64,000 nucleotides of DNA, from assembly GCA_039183535.1 (NCBI GenBank), contig JBCDBO010000002.1, positions 65,259 to 129,258 on the forward strand, given 5' to 3'. Of the stretch, positions 17,669-27,132 are shown piece by piece. The notes under the pieces were generated by a model. The model saw only the letters and a program-made list of their open reading frames with translations. It made no database searches and was not told the DNA's origin. This DNA comes from JBCAXA01 sp039183535 (GTDB lineage: Bacteria > Pseudomonadota > Gammaproteobacteria > Steroidobacterales > Woeseiaceae). Position 1 is the stretch's first letter. Each line of letters begins with the position of its first letter. The position numbers were made by a program, and so were the translations under genes.

Positions 17669-18288
17669 GAACGGCCACTGACGCTGGGTTTATCGTGTGT
17701 CGCAGCTGCGGCACGTTGTCGGATCGAGCGGACACCGCGTGTACCGTCTGCGGTGCAACGGTTAGGAGTCTCAGTCGCGACGGACTGCAAGCCGTTTGGG
17801 CGTATTGGTTAGCGGGTGTATTGGCGTACATCCCTGGCAACGTGCTGCCGATCATGGTCACTCAGTCGTTATCAGGCGTTACCGAGTCCACGATCATGGG
17901 TGGTGTTATCACCTTACTTCACCATGGCAGTTATGGCATTGCAGCTGTAATTTTCATTGCCAGCATTGGCGTGCCAGTCGCTAAATTCATCGTTATCGCC
18001 TGGTTAGCCCTGTCGATTCAACACGGTTGGTCGATTGACCCTCATCGGCAGCATCGCGCCCATCAGGCGATCGAGCTTATCGGCCGCTGGTCTATGATTG
18101 ACGTCTTTGTCGTTGCTGCTTTGGCGGCGCTGATTCAAATTGGCGGCCTAATGTCGATTACCCCAGGGGTCGGGGTCAACGCGTTTGCGATGTCGGTCGT
18201 GTTAACGATGTTCTCGGCCATGAGTTTGGATGCGCGACTGATTTGGATGCCTACCGACGACCACACCAGGACCAGTAATGACCCGTGA
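17665..18288 (+). CDS. PqiA-like membrane protein, second half
   Basis: 207 residues from ATG 17665, sharing ATGA with the stop of the preceding gene. A second zinc-ribbon-like motif, CRSCGTLSD...CTVCGATV (about 11-32), is followed by four membrane helices. LAYIPGNVLPIMV and FIASIGVPVAKFIVIAWL are typical PqiA sequences, as is RWSMIDVFVVAALAALI. With the first half it reconstitutes the whole PqiA architecture. The longer open frame from 17626 is not preferred because it would overlap the first half by more than 40 bases. It overlaps pqiB by 11 bases. Confidence 0.88.
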   Translation: MRTATDAGFIVCRSCGTLSDRADTACTVCGATVRSLSRDGLQAVWAYWLAGVLAYIPGNVLPIMVTQSLSGVTESTIMGGVITLLHHGSYGIAAVIFIASIGVPVAKFIVIAWLALSIQHGWSIDPHRQHRAHQAIELIGRWSMIDVFVVAALAALIQIGGLMSITPGVGVNAFAMSVVLTMFSAMSLDARLIWMPTDDHTRTSNDP

Positions 18289-19942
18289 CAGCGCTGACCA
18301 ATTAACGGTCGAGACACCACCGGTGCGACGATTGTCGCGTGTTTGGATTGTTCCGATTATTGCGTTAGTGATCGGCGCCGGTGTGATTGTCCAGTCAATT
18401 CTCGAGCGCGGTCCGCTGGTCGAAATACGATTCCAAAAAGGCCAGGGGATTAGCGCGGGTAAGACCGAAGTCCGGCATAACGATGTTGTTGTCGGCATGG
18501 TCGAGGAACTGGCGCTGGCCGACGATCTCGAGAGCGTTATCGTACGCGCAAGAATGGAACCCTTCATGCGTCCATACCTTGGCGATACCACGGAGTTCTG
18601 GGTGGTTAGCGCCAATATCTCGGGAACAAGTTTTACGGGGCTTAGCACGCTGTTATCCGGTGCTTACATCGAGGTCGATTGGGAGCGCCCTCCGGAGCGA
18701 CGCCTTCGTTCGTTTGACGGTTTCGAAGATCCACCCATGACACCACCCGGGGTTGCCGGTCGCCATTTTCAGTTGCGCAGCGAGCAGGCGGGATCCATCG
18801 GTATTGGGTCACCGGTCTTCTATCGCCGTATCCGGGTCGGTCAAATCGAAGGGCAGCAACTCTCAGAAAACTATGGCTACGTCATTTATGACGCGTTCGT
18901 CGAAGCCCCTTACGATCAATTGCTAGGACCAGCCACGCATTTCTGGGATGTGTCTGGCGTCGATGTTTTAGCCGGCACGGACGGTATCGGTGTGTCGTTT
19001 CATTCGATTGAATCATTGCTGGCAGGTGGCGTTGAATTCGGCGACATTGGTAAAACCGTAGGCACCGCTGCATTGGCAGAAGACGTTCAGTTCATCATCT
19101 ACGACAACCGCGATGCCGCCGTCGAAAGTCAGTATTTTGCCCCTGAAGGAAGTGGTTTTTATTTCATGGCCGTCTTTGACGACTCGATCCGTGGACTTGA
19201 GATCGGTGCTCCGATTGAATGGCAAGGAATACGCATAGGTAACGTGCGCGATATTGTGCTGGATCTGGGCGACGTCACGAAAGACGAACGGCTGGTGTAT
19301 GCGGTATTGGAGCTTCAACCCGGTCGCATTGGTTTGGAGGATGTCTCGGAAGCGGATCTGCGTGTCAGCATGACGCGATGGGTGCGCTCGGGTATGCGCG
19401 TCCAGCTTGCATCGGGAAACATCCTAACGGGTAAGAAGCTGATCCGTTTCGTCGATGGCGTTGCGCCGCTCAACAACGCTATGGCGGTGAATTTCGATGC
19501 GTTACCGTTTCCAGAGTTACCTACATCGGCATCGAACTTAGGCGCAGTAACCCAAAACGTTGAGCAGATTGTCGCAAATGTCGCTGAGTTGCCCTTAGAC
19601 CAATTAGTGAATGCCGTTATTCGGCTCCTAAACGATGCCGATGTATTACTTGCCAACCCAGATTCGAGAAATCTGCCGGCTGCACTGAATGCTGCACTGA
19701 CCGCCATTGGTGGGGCGGCCGATAACGTTAATGCAGCGACTCGCGATCTGCCGCAACTCATCGTCGCGCTAAATGAGATCGCGACAGCCGGTGAGGCAAC
19801 GTTGGCCGGTTTATCACCGGACTCGGCACTGTACATTGATCTTTCGAACGCGGTGCGTGAACTTCGTGACGCGACACGTTCATTGGCCGCGTTGGCCGCA
19901 CGACTCGAAGAAAAACCGAACGCATTACTTTTGGGGCGCTAA
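18278..19942 (+). CDS. pqiB: PqiB-like protein with three MCE domains
   Basis: 554 residues (E. coli PqiB 546). One N-terminal membrane helix (IVPIIALVIGAGVIVQSIL) anchors a periplasmic chain of three MlaD/MCE domains, recognisable at VEIRFQKGQGISAGKTEVRH, FQLRSEQAGSIGIGSPVFYR and FMAVFDDSIRGLEIGAPIEW. The C-terminal 120 residues are helical and alanine/asparagine rich, matching the long needle of PqiB, which spans the periplasm towards the outer membrane to carry lipids. It overlaps the second pqiA half by 11 bases and the pqiC start by one. Confidence 0.93.
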   Translation: MTRDSADQLTVETPPVRRLSRVWIVPIIALVIGAGVIVQSILERGPLVEIRFQKGQGISAGKTEVRHNDVVVGMVEELALADDLESVIVRARMEPFMRPYLGDTTEFWVVSANISGTSFTGLSTLLSGAYIEVDWERPPERRLRSFDGFEDPPMTPPGVAGRHFQLRSEQAGSIGIGSPVFYRRIRVGQIEGQQLSENYGYVIYDAFVEAPYDQLLGPATHFWDVSGVDVLAGTDGIGVSFHSIESLLAGGVEFGDIGKTVGTAALAEDVQFIIYDNRDAAVESQYFAPEGSGFYFMAVFDDSIRGLEIGAPIEWQGIRIGNVRDIVLDLGDVTKDERLVYAVLELQPGRIGLEDVSEADLRVSMTRWVRSGMRVQLASGNILTGKKLIRFVDGVAPLNNAMAVNFDALPFPELPTSASNLGAVTQNVEQIVANVAELPLDQLVNAVIRLLNDADVLLANPDSRNLPAALNAALTAIGGAADNVNAATRDLPQLIVALNEIATAGEATLAGLSPDSALYIDLSNAVRELRDATRSLAALAARLEEKPNALLLGR

Positions 19943-20532
19943 TGAACACGATTGCAAGAGGGCTTGGGTTGCTACTAACGCTCGGCATCGCCGCCTGTGC
20001 AACAGCGCCGCCACCCACGCTTTACAAGTTACCGCTACCAAGTCCTGTCGACAGCAGCGATGATCGCGCATTGACGATTGCAATTGCTGACGTTGAATTG
20101 CCGGCCTACGCACGATCGAATCTCATCGCTAGCATCGATGCCGATTATCGAATTGATCTTGACGATAACCACCGCTGGGCATCACCGCCCGCCGAGGCCA
20201 TAACACGAACACTGGCCGCCCATCTTGAGCGTCAACTTGATGCCGACGTACTTGTGCGACCTTACCCGCGCACGTTTCAGCCGCAGCTCACCGTCACCGT
20301 ACAATTCGACGAATTCGTTCGGTCCGCCGACGGCGCTGCACTGATGCGAGGTCGTGCGGTACTAGATATAGCGGGTAGCCGGGGCATCGAAATCGTTCGT
20401 TTCTCGATTCGTCAATCGGCCTCGGCTACTCGCATTTACAGCGCCTACATGACTGGCGTCAGTAAAGGCCTTATGCAACTAGCAGAGCGGATCGATACGG
20501 CGATCAGCGCTAGCCTGCCCGTAAGACCCTAA
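19942..20532 (+). CDS. pqiC: PqiC-like lipoprotein (ABC-type transport auxiliary)
   Basis: 196 residues, with ATG overlapping the pqiB stop (TAATG). A lipoprotein signal ends GIAACATAPPP; the next residues TLYKLPLPSP are typical of the PqiC/YmbA family (DUF330/ABC_trans_aux), which sits in the outer membrane and contacts the tip of the PqiB needle. Conserved phrases IADVELPAYARSNLIAS and VTVQFDEFVRSADGAALMRG are present. It is the last gene of the channel-pqi operon. Its 3' end overlaps the convergent ybbP-like gene by 23 bases, so no intrinsic terminator separates the two units. Confidence 0.88.
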   Translation: MNTIARGLGLLLTLGIAACATAPPPTLYKLPLPSPVDSSDDRALTIAIADVELPAYARSNLIASIDADYRIDLDDNHRWASPPAEAITRTLAAHLERQLDADVLVRPYPRTFQPQLTVTVQFDEFVRSADGAALMRGRAVLDIAGSRGIEIVRFSIRQSASATRIYSAYMTGVSKGLMQLAERIDTAISASLPVRP

Positions 20533-23002
20533 CCGGCGGTGTTGTGACGGCGCTACGAGCCGCGACGATACCCGATAGGCCAACAACCGCAGCACCACCC
20601 AAGAAGCCAGCGAGCCAGAGGCCTGGGTCGAAACCATAGCTCAACTGGAACAACTCACGAGCGGCAACCCAACCCAATGCGCTAGCACCGAGCGCCGCCA
20701 ACAAGCCAGCAGCGAGACCGATCGCGAGAAACTCAGCAGCCACGCCTGCGAATACCGTTCCTGATCGGGCTCCGAATGTTCGCAGCAAGGCACTTTCGTA
20801 CCGTCGTTCGTTTAAGGTTGTTTGCACAGCTGCAAATAAGACGACCAAGCCGGCACCAAGCGTGAACAAGAATACGGCTTGTACCGCCAACGAGGCCCGA
20901 TCGATGATGCCGCGGACCTGCTCGATGATCGCCCCCGTATCAATTACCGACACACTCGGGTGTTGGCGTGCCAAATCCAGCATCGCGTTGCGTTTAGCGT
21001 CGTCAACGCGAAGAGCCGTGATATAGGTCCGCGGAAACGGATCGAGGGCACCGCCTGACAGAACCATGAAAAAGTTCGGCTCGAACGAATCCCATTGAAT
21101 GCGCCGGTAGTTGCTAATCGTCGCGTCGATCTCAACCCCAGCGATCATGAACGTCAGCGTATCGCCGAGGCTGAGGCCCAACTGTACCGCGATGTCCTCA
21201 TCGACGGACACGAGCACCGCATCGCCAGCGTAGTCCTCACCCCACCACTCGCCAGCGGTAATCGCATTCGTGGCCGATAAGGTATTCGTGTAGGTGAGAT
21301 TGGCCTCTCGGCTGGCGAAGCCACGCGCCTCGGCATCACGAAATGAGCGCTCGCGCACGTCCTCGCCGTTGATCCGAATCATCCGGGCCCGAACGAGCGG
21401 AGTCAGGCCACGCGCATCGATACCGGCATCGGTCAGGATCGTACGAACGCTATCGACTTCCTCCGGCTGAATATTGATGACGAACCGGTTTGGGACATCT
21501 TCACCTAGCGTCGCGCGCCAGCTCGACAGAAGATCGGTGCGAACAAAGGTCAGAAACAGAAGCACCATCAAGCCAAGACCAAACGCCACGACTTGAACAG
21601 CGCTGAGTGAACCACGCCGTGCAACGTTAGCGAGTCCGTATCGCCACGAAACACCGACCGTTGAACGCAACGACCCTAACGCACCGGTTAACAAGCGACC
21701 GCCGACGTAAAGGACGATCCCAGCGAGTGCGCTGCCGCCGAGAATAATGGCCACCAGGGCCAGATCGCGAACCGACCAGTAGACCAAAGCGCCCAATGCG
21801 GCGAGCGCTGAGCCATACGTGGCGAGCGCTGTGGGCGGCGCAGGGACGAGGTCATGCCGAAGCACTCGGAGTGGCGGTGTGCTCTTCAGGGTCAGCAAGC
21901 AAGGCAGTGCGAAGCCGATAAGGAGAACGGTCGCTGTACCGACGCCAAGGACGATCGGAAACAGCGACGGCGATGGTAGGTCGGCCCGCAACAAGTCACC
22001 CAGCAGATTGACCAGAACACGCTCGCTAACGAATCCCAGTGCGCTGCCAATCACACTGGCGATCGCCGCAATCAGCAGAAGCTGGATGATGCTGACGTTT
22101 AGAACGAAGCTCTGTGAGGCGCCAAGGCTTTTCATTAGGGCCGCCGTATCGAGTCGGCGTTCAGCGTAGCGACGCGCCGCCATTGCGACCGCAACGGCAG
22201 CCAGTACCAGGCTCACGAGCGACGCCAAGGCCAGAAAACGGCTGGCCCGATCGATCGCGTCCGTCAGACTGCCACTGGCCTCGCCGCGCGTTTGCACACG
22301 AATCGACGCAGCGAGTTCGCCGTCCAAGCGCTCGGCGAAGCTATCGACAGCCGCTCGCTCGCCGGCGAACAGCTGTGCGTAACTGACGCGGCTGCCTTCG
22401 CGGACGAGTCCGGTCGCTTCGAGGCCATCGAGATTCATTAGGACGGTCGGTGCGAAACTCGTAAAACCGGTCGATTGATCGGGTCGATACGCGAGCAACC
22501 GCGTGACGCGCAGCTGCCGTTCACCGACATCGAGGACCGCTCCAACGTCAGCGCCCAGGCGCGCTAGCGCCGCACGCTCAGCCCAAACCTCGCCGGGGGG
22601 TGGAATGTCGCGGATCTTCACGCCATCGCCGAACAGACTGTCGGCTGTCTCGAGCTGACCTCGCAGCGGATAACCCGGTGTCACCGCCTGCAAACGAACC
22701 AGGGTCGACTCATCACCAGCGTAGACAACCGTTACGAACGAGACCGACTCAGCGGTGGCCAGTCCGGTCGCCTCAGCACGTTCGAGCCAGGCCGGATCAA
22801 GCGGCTCCGCTGCGCGGACACGAATATCACCGGCGAGCACTTCACTCGCCTGCAAGCGCACGGCTTGCGCGACCCGGTCGGTCAAAAATCCGATCGCCGT
22901 AACCGACGCGACGGCAATACTGAGTGCGGCGAGTAAGACCAAGACCTCGCCGCCGCGGATCTCGCGCAGCAGCGATCGCCAGGCGAACAGCAGTGTTTTC
23001 AT
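20510..23002 (-). CDS. ybbP: YbbP-like ABC transporter permease (FtsX fold)
   Basis: 830 residues (E. coli YbbP 804). It has an N-terminal helix at LVLLAALSIAVASVTAIGFL, a periplasmic MacB-like domain, then FtsX-type helix groups (about 260-400, 400-500 and 710-820). ALMKSLGASQSFVLNVSIIQL and ALLRTFGARSGTVFAGVAAEF are the two FtsX coupling repeats. It partners the ATPase encoded immediately upstream (four-base overlap). YbbAP-type transporters stand beside tesA in many proteobacteria and are thought to extract or modify hydrophobic molecules at the envelope. The substrate is not settled. Confidence 0.9.
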   Translation of the reverse strand: MKTLLFAWRSLLREIRGGEVLVLLAALSIAVASVTAIGFLTDRVAQAVRLQASEVLAGDIRVRAAEPLDPAWLERAEATGLATAESVSFVTVVYAGDESTLVRLQAVTPGYPLRGQLETADSLFGDGVKIRDIPPPGEVWAERAALARLGADVGAVLDVGERQLRVTRLLAYRPDQSTGFTSFAPTVLMNLDGLEATGLVREGSRVSYAQLFAGERAAVDSFAERLDGELAASIRVQTRGEASGSLTDAIDRASRFLALASLVSLVLAAVAVAMAARRYAERRLDTAALMKSLGASQSFVLNVSIIQLLLIAAIASVIGSALGFVSERVLVNLLGDLLRADLPSPSLFPIVLGVGTATVLLIGFALPCLLTLKSTPPLRVLRHDLVPAPPTALATYGSALAALGALVYWSVRDLALVAIILGGSALAGIVLYVGGRLLTGALGSLRSTVGVSWRYGLANVARRGSLSAVQVVAFGLGLMVLLFLTFVRTDLLSSWRATLGEDVPNRFVINIQPEEVDSVRTILTDAGIDARGLTPLVRARMIRINGEDVRERSFRDAEARGFASREANLTYTNTLSATNAITAGEWWGEDYAGDAVLVSVDEDIAVQLGLSLGDTLTFMIAGVEIDATISNYRRIQWDSFEPNFFMVLSGGALDPFPRTYITALRVDDAKRNAMLDLARQHPSVSVIDTGAIIEQVRGIIDRASLAVQAVFLFTLGAGLVVLFAAVQTTLNERRYESALLRTFGARSGTVFAGVAAEFLAIGLAAGLLAALGASALGWVAARELFQLSYGFDPGLWLAGFLGGAAVVGLSGIVAARSAVTTPPVRVLRAG

Positions 23003-23685
23003 GCGGCCGCCTGCAAGCGGCCCGCATCGATCACCAATCGCTCGTCACAGCGCGCGGCCAGCGACTCATCGTGCGTGACCAAGACCAGCGTCGTGCCGGC
23101 ATCCGCGTTCATACTGAACATAAGATCGATGACCCGCTCGCCAGTCGCTTTGTCGAGATTGCCGGTCGGCTCGTCCGCAAACAACAGGCTTGGCTGGCTG
23201 GCATAGGCTCGGGCGAGCGCGATACGTTGCTTCTCGCCGCCGGATAGTTGGTTCGGATAGTGACCGGCTCGTTCCGCCAAGCCGACTTCTGACAGGATCT
23301 TGCGACTGCGCTGTGGCGCATCAGCGTCACCGGCAAGCTCCATCGGCAACATAATGTTCTCTACCGCCGTCAAAGACGGCACGAGGTGGAACGACTGAAA
23401 CATAAAGCCGACCTTGCGCGCCCGCAGTGCGGCGCGACCGTCCTCGTCAAGCTCGTTGAGCGCCACACCATCGAGCGTAACACCGCCACTCGTTGGCGTG
23501 TCGAGTCCAGCGAGCAACGCGAGTAACGTCGACTTACCGGCCCCCGATGGCCCGATGATCGCAGCGGTTGAGCCAGCGGCGATATCGAAACTGACGCCAT
23601 CGAGAATGGTCAGAGACCCTTCAGGGCTGCTAACCTTTTTAGTCAGTTGGCGAGCCGACAGCATAATCGAGGGTGCATCGGGCAT
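22999..23685 (-). CDS. ybbA: YbbA-like ABC transporter ATPase
   Basis: 228 residues from the ATG at 23685; the frame stays open to 23727 but the added residues (SNNPNCRTVFR) are unlike the family and lack a ribosome site. Motifs: Walker A GPSGAGKST, Q-loop FMFQSFHL, signature LSGGEKQR, Walker B LLFADEPT, and VLVTHDE with the switch histidine. It belongs to the MacB/LolD type that drives FtsX-fold permeases. Its start codon overlaps the divergent tesA start codon in CATG, so promoters for each gene must lie within the other's coding sequence. Confidence 0.92.
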   Translation of the reverse strand: MPDAPSIMLSARQLTKKVSSPEGSLTILDGVSFDIAAGSTAAIIGPSGAGKSTLLALLAGLDTPTSGGVTLDGVALNELDEDGRAALRARKVGFMFQSFHLVPSLTAVENIMLPMELAGDADAPQRSRKILSEVGLAERAGHYPNQLSGGEKQRIALARAYASQPSLLFADEPTGNLDKATGERVIDLMFSMNADAGTTLVLVTHDESLAARCDERLVIDAGRLQAAA

Positions 23686-24334
23686 GCGAAAAACCGTCCT
23701 ACAATTCGGGTTGTTACTGCTCATCATGGGGACGAACGTCGGCTATGCCAATGGTTCGGACACTCTTCTCGTCGTGGGCGACAGCCTCAGCGCCGCATAT
23801 AACCTCGAAATCGGTGAAGGCTGGGTGAATCTGCTTGAGCAGAAACTGATCGCCGAGGGGCACGATTATACCGTCGTCAACGCGAGCATCTCCGGCGATA
23901 CAACCGCCGGGGGCCGCGCCCGTCTACCGGCCGCGCTGGAGCGACATAAGCCGTCGATCGTTGTGATCGAACTAGGCGGTAACGATGGACTGCGCGGCAT
24001 CCCGGTGCGGGTAATACGCGCGAATTTAGCAACGATGATCCAAGCGGCTCAGACGAGCGGCGCGGCCGTCGTACTGCTTGGGATCCGAATTCCTGAAAAT
24101 TATGGGGCTCGCTACACAGCCGAGTTTTTCGCCACGTATGGCAAATTGGCGGCCGAATTCGAGCTGCCGCTGGTGGAGTTCTTCATGGACGGTGTGGCGC
24201 TCGATAGCTCGTTGATGCAAAGCGACGGCATTCATCCGAATGCAGCCGCCCAGCCGCGACTCCTCGATAATGCCTGGCCCGCCATCGCCGAGGCACTGAA
24301 TCGCGCACCAACGGCCCCAACAGCGCTAAAATGA
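23684..24334 (+). CDS. tesA: TesA-type periplasmic GDSL esterase/lysophospholipase
   Basis: 216 residues from ATG 23684, with GAGGG (23669-23673) ten bases upstream deciding the start over the longer frame from 23414. A signal peptide (LLLLIMGTNVGYANG) directs export. GDSL-family blocks are intact: VVGDSLSAAY with the nucleophile serine, GGNDGL with the oxyanion asparagine, and DGIHPNAAAQ with the Asp-His pair. E. coli TesA (multifunctional acyl-CoA thioesterase I, protease I, lysophospholipase L1) is the model. It pairs with the divergent YbbAP transporter genes, an arrangement seen in many relatives. Confidence 0.92.
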   Translation: MRKTVLQFGLLLLIMGTNVGYANGSDTLLVVGDSLSAAYNLEIGEGWVNLLEQKLIAEGHDYTVVNASISGDTTAGGRARLPAALERHKPSIVVIELGGNDGLRGIPVRVIRANLATMIQAAQTSGAAVVLLGIRIPENYGARYTAEFFATYGKLAAEFELPLVEFFMDGVALDSSLMQSDGIHPNAAAQPRLLDNAWPAIAEALNRAPTAPTALK

Positions 24335-24341
24335 AGCGGGG

Positions 24342-24363
24342 CCGCGCTACCATCGCAGCGCGG
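24342..24363. other. Stem-loop downstream of tesA
   Basis: CCGCGCT (24342-24348) and AGCGCGG (24357-24363) can pair across an eight-base loop just after the tesA stop. No T-tract follows, so it is at best a weak terminator or an mRNA-stabilising hairpin. Confidence 0.3.
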
Positions 24364-24404
24364 AATAACAACGAATAATGAGCTAGCGCCGACTCGGGGG
24401 ACGC

Positions 24405-26072
24405 GTGGAAAAAGTCTGGTTAAAACACTACGCCGACAAGGTACCGGAGACGGTTGACCCCGGCGAAATCAAGTCACTGCGTGATTTGATTGAAAACGCC
24501 ATGAGTCGGTACGCCGATCGCCCTAGCTACACGAACTTGGGCGTCACGTTGACGTATGCGGACCTAGAGCGCGAATCAACCGCGCTCGCTGCGTGGTTGC
24601 AGAAAACAGCTGGGCTGCGCAAAGGCGAGCGCGTCGCGCTGATGATGCCAAACATCTTGCAATACCCGGTGGCCCTATGCGCCATCCTGCGTGCAGGCAT
24701 GGTCGTCGTAAACGTAAACCCGTTGTACACGGCCCGCGAGCTGAAACACCAGTTACGCGATTCGGGCGCGCGCGCGATCGTCATCTTGGAAAACTTTGCC
24801 GCAACGCTGGCCGAGGTGATCGAAGACACCGATGTCGACACGGTCATTACGACGGAAATTGGCGACATGCTGGCGACTCCGAAGCGCCAGATTACGAACT
24901 TCGTCGTTAAGCGCGTCAAGAAAATGGTACCGCCGTTCTCGCTCCCGAAACGACACCGTTGGCGCAACGTGCTGGCGGCCGGTCGCGAGCAAACCTTTGA
25001 GCCACCATTACTTGGTTTGATCGACCTCGCGTTTCTGCAATACACCGGTGGTACGACCGGCGTCTCGAAAGGCGCGATGCTCAGCCACCGTAATATGGTC
25101 CACAACGTGATGCAGTCAACGTCATGGCTGGGCGCCAAGGTCGCCGATCAAAATGACATCATCGCGATCACGGCGCTTCCGCTGTATCACATCTTTTCGC
25201 TTGAGGGGAATTGCCTCGGCATCATGTCGCTTGGCGGCATGAACGTACTCATTACCAATCCACGCGATTTCGATGGGTTCGTCAAAGAGATCAGTAAATA
25301 CCGGTTTACCTACTTCACCGGTGTGAACACGTTATTCAATGCGCTACTCAATACACCCGGTTTCGCCGATATTGATTTTTCACAACTAAAAATTACGATC
25401 GGTGGTGGCATGGCCGTGCAGGAAAACGTGGCACGCCGTTGGCAGCAAGTAACCGGTAACGTCTTGACCCAAGCGTACGGCTTGACCGAGACATCGCCAG
25501 CGGCCGTCATCAACCCTCTGGTCGACGACGCCGAATATACCGGCTCGATTGGTTTACCGATCTCATCAACCGAAGCCAGTATTCGCGATGATGACGGGAA
25601 CGAGCTTGGCTTTAACGAAGTCGGTGAGCTGTGTATTCGTGGTCCCCAGGTTATGGAGGGCTACTGGAACCGACCGGAAGAGACCGAGAAAGTCATGTTT
25701 GGTGATGGCTGGTTGCGCACCGGCGATATGGCCCGCATGGATGAAGACGGCTTCATATTCATCGAAGATCGTAAAAAAGACATGATTCTCGTCTCCGGCT
25801 TCAACGTTTACCCGAACGAAATCGAAGACATCGCAACTCAGCATCCTGCGATCGTCGAAGCGGCGGCGATCGGTATTCCGGACGAAAAATCTGGTGAGCT
25901 TGTCAAGCTGTTCGTTGTTAGCAACGACTCGGCACTCGATGCGAAAGCCGTTATTGCTTACTGCCGAGCAAACTTGACCGGTTATAAAGTACCGAAGCAA
26001 GTCGAGTTTCGCGACGACCTTCCCAAAACAAATGTCGGGAAAATCTTACGGCGCGAACTGCGCGATGTCTGA
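24405..26072 (+). CDS. fadD: Long-chain-fatty-acid-CoA ligase
   Basis: 555 residues from GTG 24405 (E. coli FadD 561, whose MKKVWLNRY N-terminus aligns with EKVWLKHY here). It activates fatty acids with ATP and CoA for beta-oxidation or phospholipid synthesis. Adenylation motifs are intact: YTGGTTGVSKGA for ATP binding, YGLTETSP, GWLRTGD with the conserved Asp, VSGFNVYPNEIE (fatty-acyl signature) and the catalytic lysine in NVGKILRRELRD. It is 70 bp after tesA and its 3' end overlaps the next gene by eight bases; a partnership with TesA in fatty-acid recycling is possible (inference). Confidence 0.95.
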   Translation: MEKVWLKHYADKVPETVDPGEIKSLRDLIENAMSRYADRPSYTNLGVTLTYADLERESTALAAWLQKTAGLRKGERVALMMPNILQYPVALCAILRAGMVVVNVNPLYTARELKHQLRDSGARAIVILENFAATLAEVIEDTDVDTVITTEIGDMLATPKRQITNFVVKRVKKMVPPFSLPKRHRWRNVLAAGREQTFEPPLLGLIDLAFLQYTGGTTGVSKGAMLSHRNMVHNVMQSTSWLGAKVADQNDIIAITALPLYHIFSLEGNCLGIMSLGGMNVLITNPRDFDGFVKEISKYRFTYFTGVNTLFNALLNTPGFADIDFSQLKITIGGGMAVQENVARRWQQVTGNVLTQAYGLTETSPAAVINPLVDDAEYTGSIGLPISSTEASIRDDDGNELGFNEVGELCIRGPQVMEGYWNRPEETEKVMFGDGWLRTGDMARMDEDGFIFIEDRKKDMILVSGFNVYPNEIEDIATQHPAIVEAAAIGIPDEKSGELVKLFVVSNDSALDAKAVIAYCRANLTGYKVPKQVEFRDDLPKTNVGKILRRELRDV

Positions 26073-27132
26073 TCGGTACCCCGCTGCGCTCATCAGCCTA
26101 AGCGTGCTGATGAGCGTTGTGGTCTTGACCGCGACGGCCCGAGCAAATCCGCAACCGCTGTTCGCTGCGGACGAACCGCTAGCAGCGGTACTCAGTGTTC
26201 CACTGACGCAAGCGTACCGGCAAAAGAAGCAGAAGCAGCGCGCCTATGTCGCAGGGCATTGGTCGTACACAAATGCCGACGGCGACAAGGTTCGCTTACC
26301 GATCCAAATCAGAACCCGCGGCAATTTCCGCCGCATCAATTGCCGCCAGCCGCCGCTGCAATTGAACTTCAAAAAGTCGACGCTGGACAGCACCGTATTC
26401 AGCGGCCAAGACAAACTCAAACTGGTCAACCCGTGCACGAACCAGGGGCAGAGCGAACAACGAATCCTGTTGGAGGAATTGGCGTACCGCTTGTTTCAAA
26501 TCGTCGCTGGCGACTACGCGTTCGCCACGCGGCGTATCGACTTGGCCTACATCGATACCGACAAGCAAGCGATGCCACGCCAGGAGAAAACCTTCATCAT
26601 CGAAGCGACAGAAAACCTTGCCGAACGTCTTGGCGGGAAAGCGTTCAACGATAGTAAAGCTAGGCACAGCTTGCTCGATCAAGAACAGGCTGCCTTGGTC
26701 GAAGTTTTTCAATACATGATCGGTAACACCGACTTTTCGTTGGTCGCCTCACCGCCGTATGACGACGGCTGCTGTCACAACGTCAAGTTGATTGTTTTTG
26801 CCGACGACGCCCGCCGATGGATGCCGGTACCGTACGACTTCGACCACGCCGGCTTAATCGATGCACCGTATGCGTTACCGTCTGACAAACTGCCGATTCG
26901 CGATGTAACACGTCGCTTTTACATGGGTGTTTGTCGGGATGCGGTGCATATAGAGAACGCTGTGAAACGTCACCTCGATAAGCGCGACGCGATGCTAGCC
27001 GCTATCGACGCAACGACCGGCCTATCTGAGCGCAACACCAAGCGCGCACACAGATATCTCAATGCGTTTTTTGCAATCGCGAGCGAGCCGAAACAGGTCA
27101 CGAAGAAACTGGTCAAACGCTGTCGCGATTAA
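26065..27132 (+). CDS. Exported protein resembling CotH/HipA-type atypical kinases
   Basis: 355 residues from ATG 26065, which overlaps the fadD end by eight bases; the open frame from 26032 would lengthen the overlap and spoil the signal peptide (ALISLSVLMSVVVLTATARAN). I do not recognise a named family with certainty. The middle has a basic strand region (IQIRTRGNFRRINC, LQLNFKKS). The C-terminal half contains MIGNTDFSL, HNVKLI and MPVPYDFDHAG. That order (Gly-Asn-Thr-Asp, then Asn, then DFD) resembles the catalytic and metal-binding loops of the CotH and HipA kinase folds. Kinase activity is inference. Its TAA overlaps the convergent phosphatase TAA in one TTAA. Confidence 0.6.
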   Translation: MSDRYPAALISLSVLMSVVVLTATARANPQPLFAADEPLAAVLSVPLTQAYRQKKQKQRAYVAGHWSYTNADGDKVRLPIQIRTRGNFRRINCRQPPLQLNFKKSTLDSTVFSGQDKLKLVNPCTNQGQSEQRILLEELAYRLFQIVAGDYAFATRRIDLAYIDTDKQAMPRQEKTFIIEATENLAERLGGKAFNDSKARHSLLDQEQAALVEVFQYMIGNTDFSLVASPPYDDGCCHNVKLIVFADDARRWMPVPYDFDHAGLIDAPYALPSDKLPIRDVTRRFYMGVCRDAVHIENAVKRHLDKRDAMLAAIDATTGLSERNTKRAHRYLNAFFAIASEPKQVTKKLVKRCRD

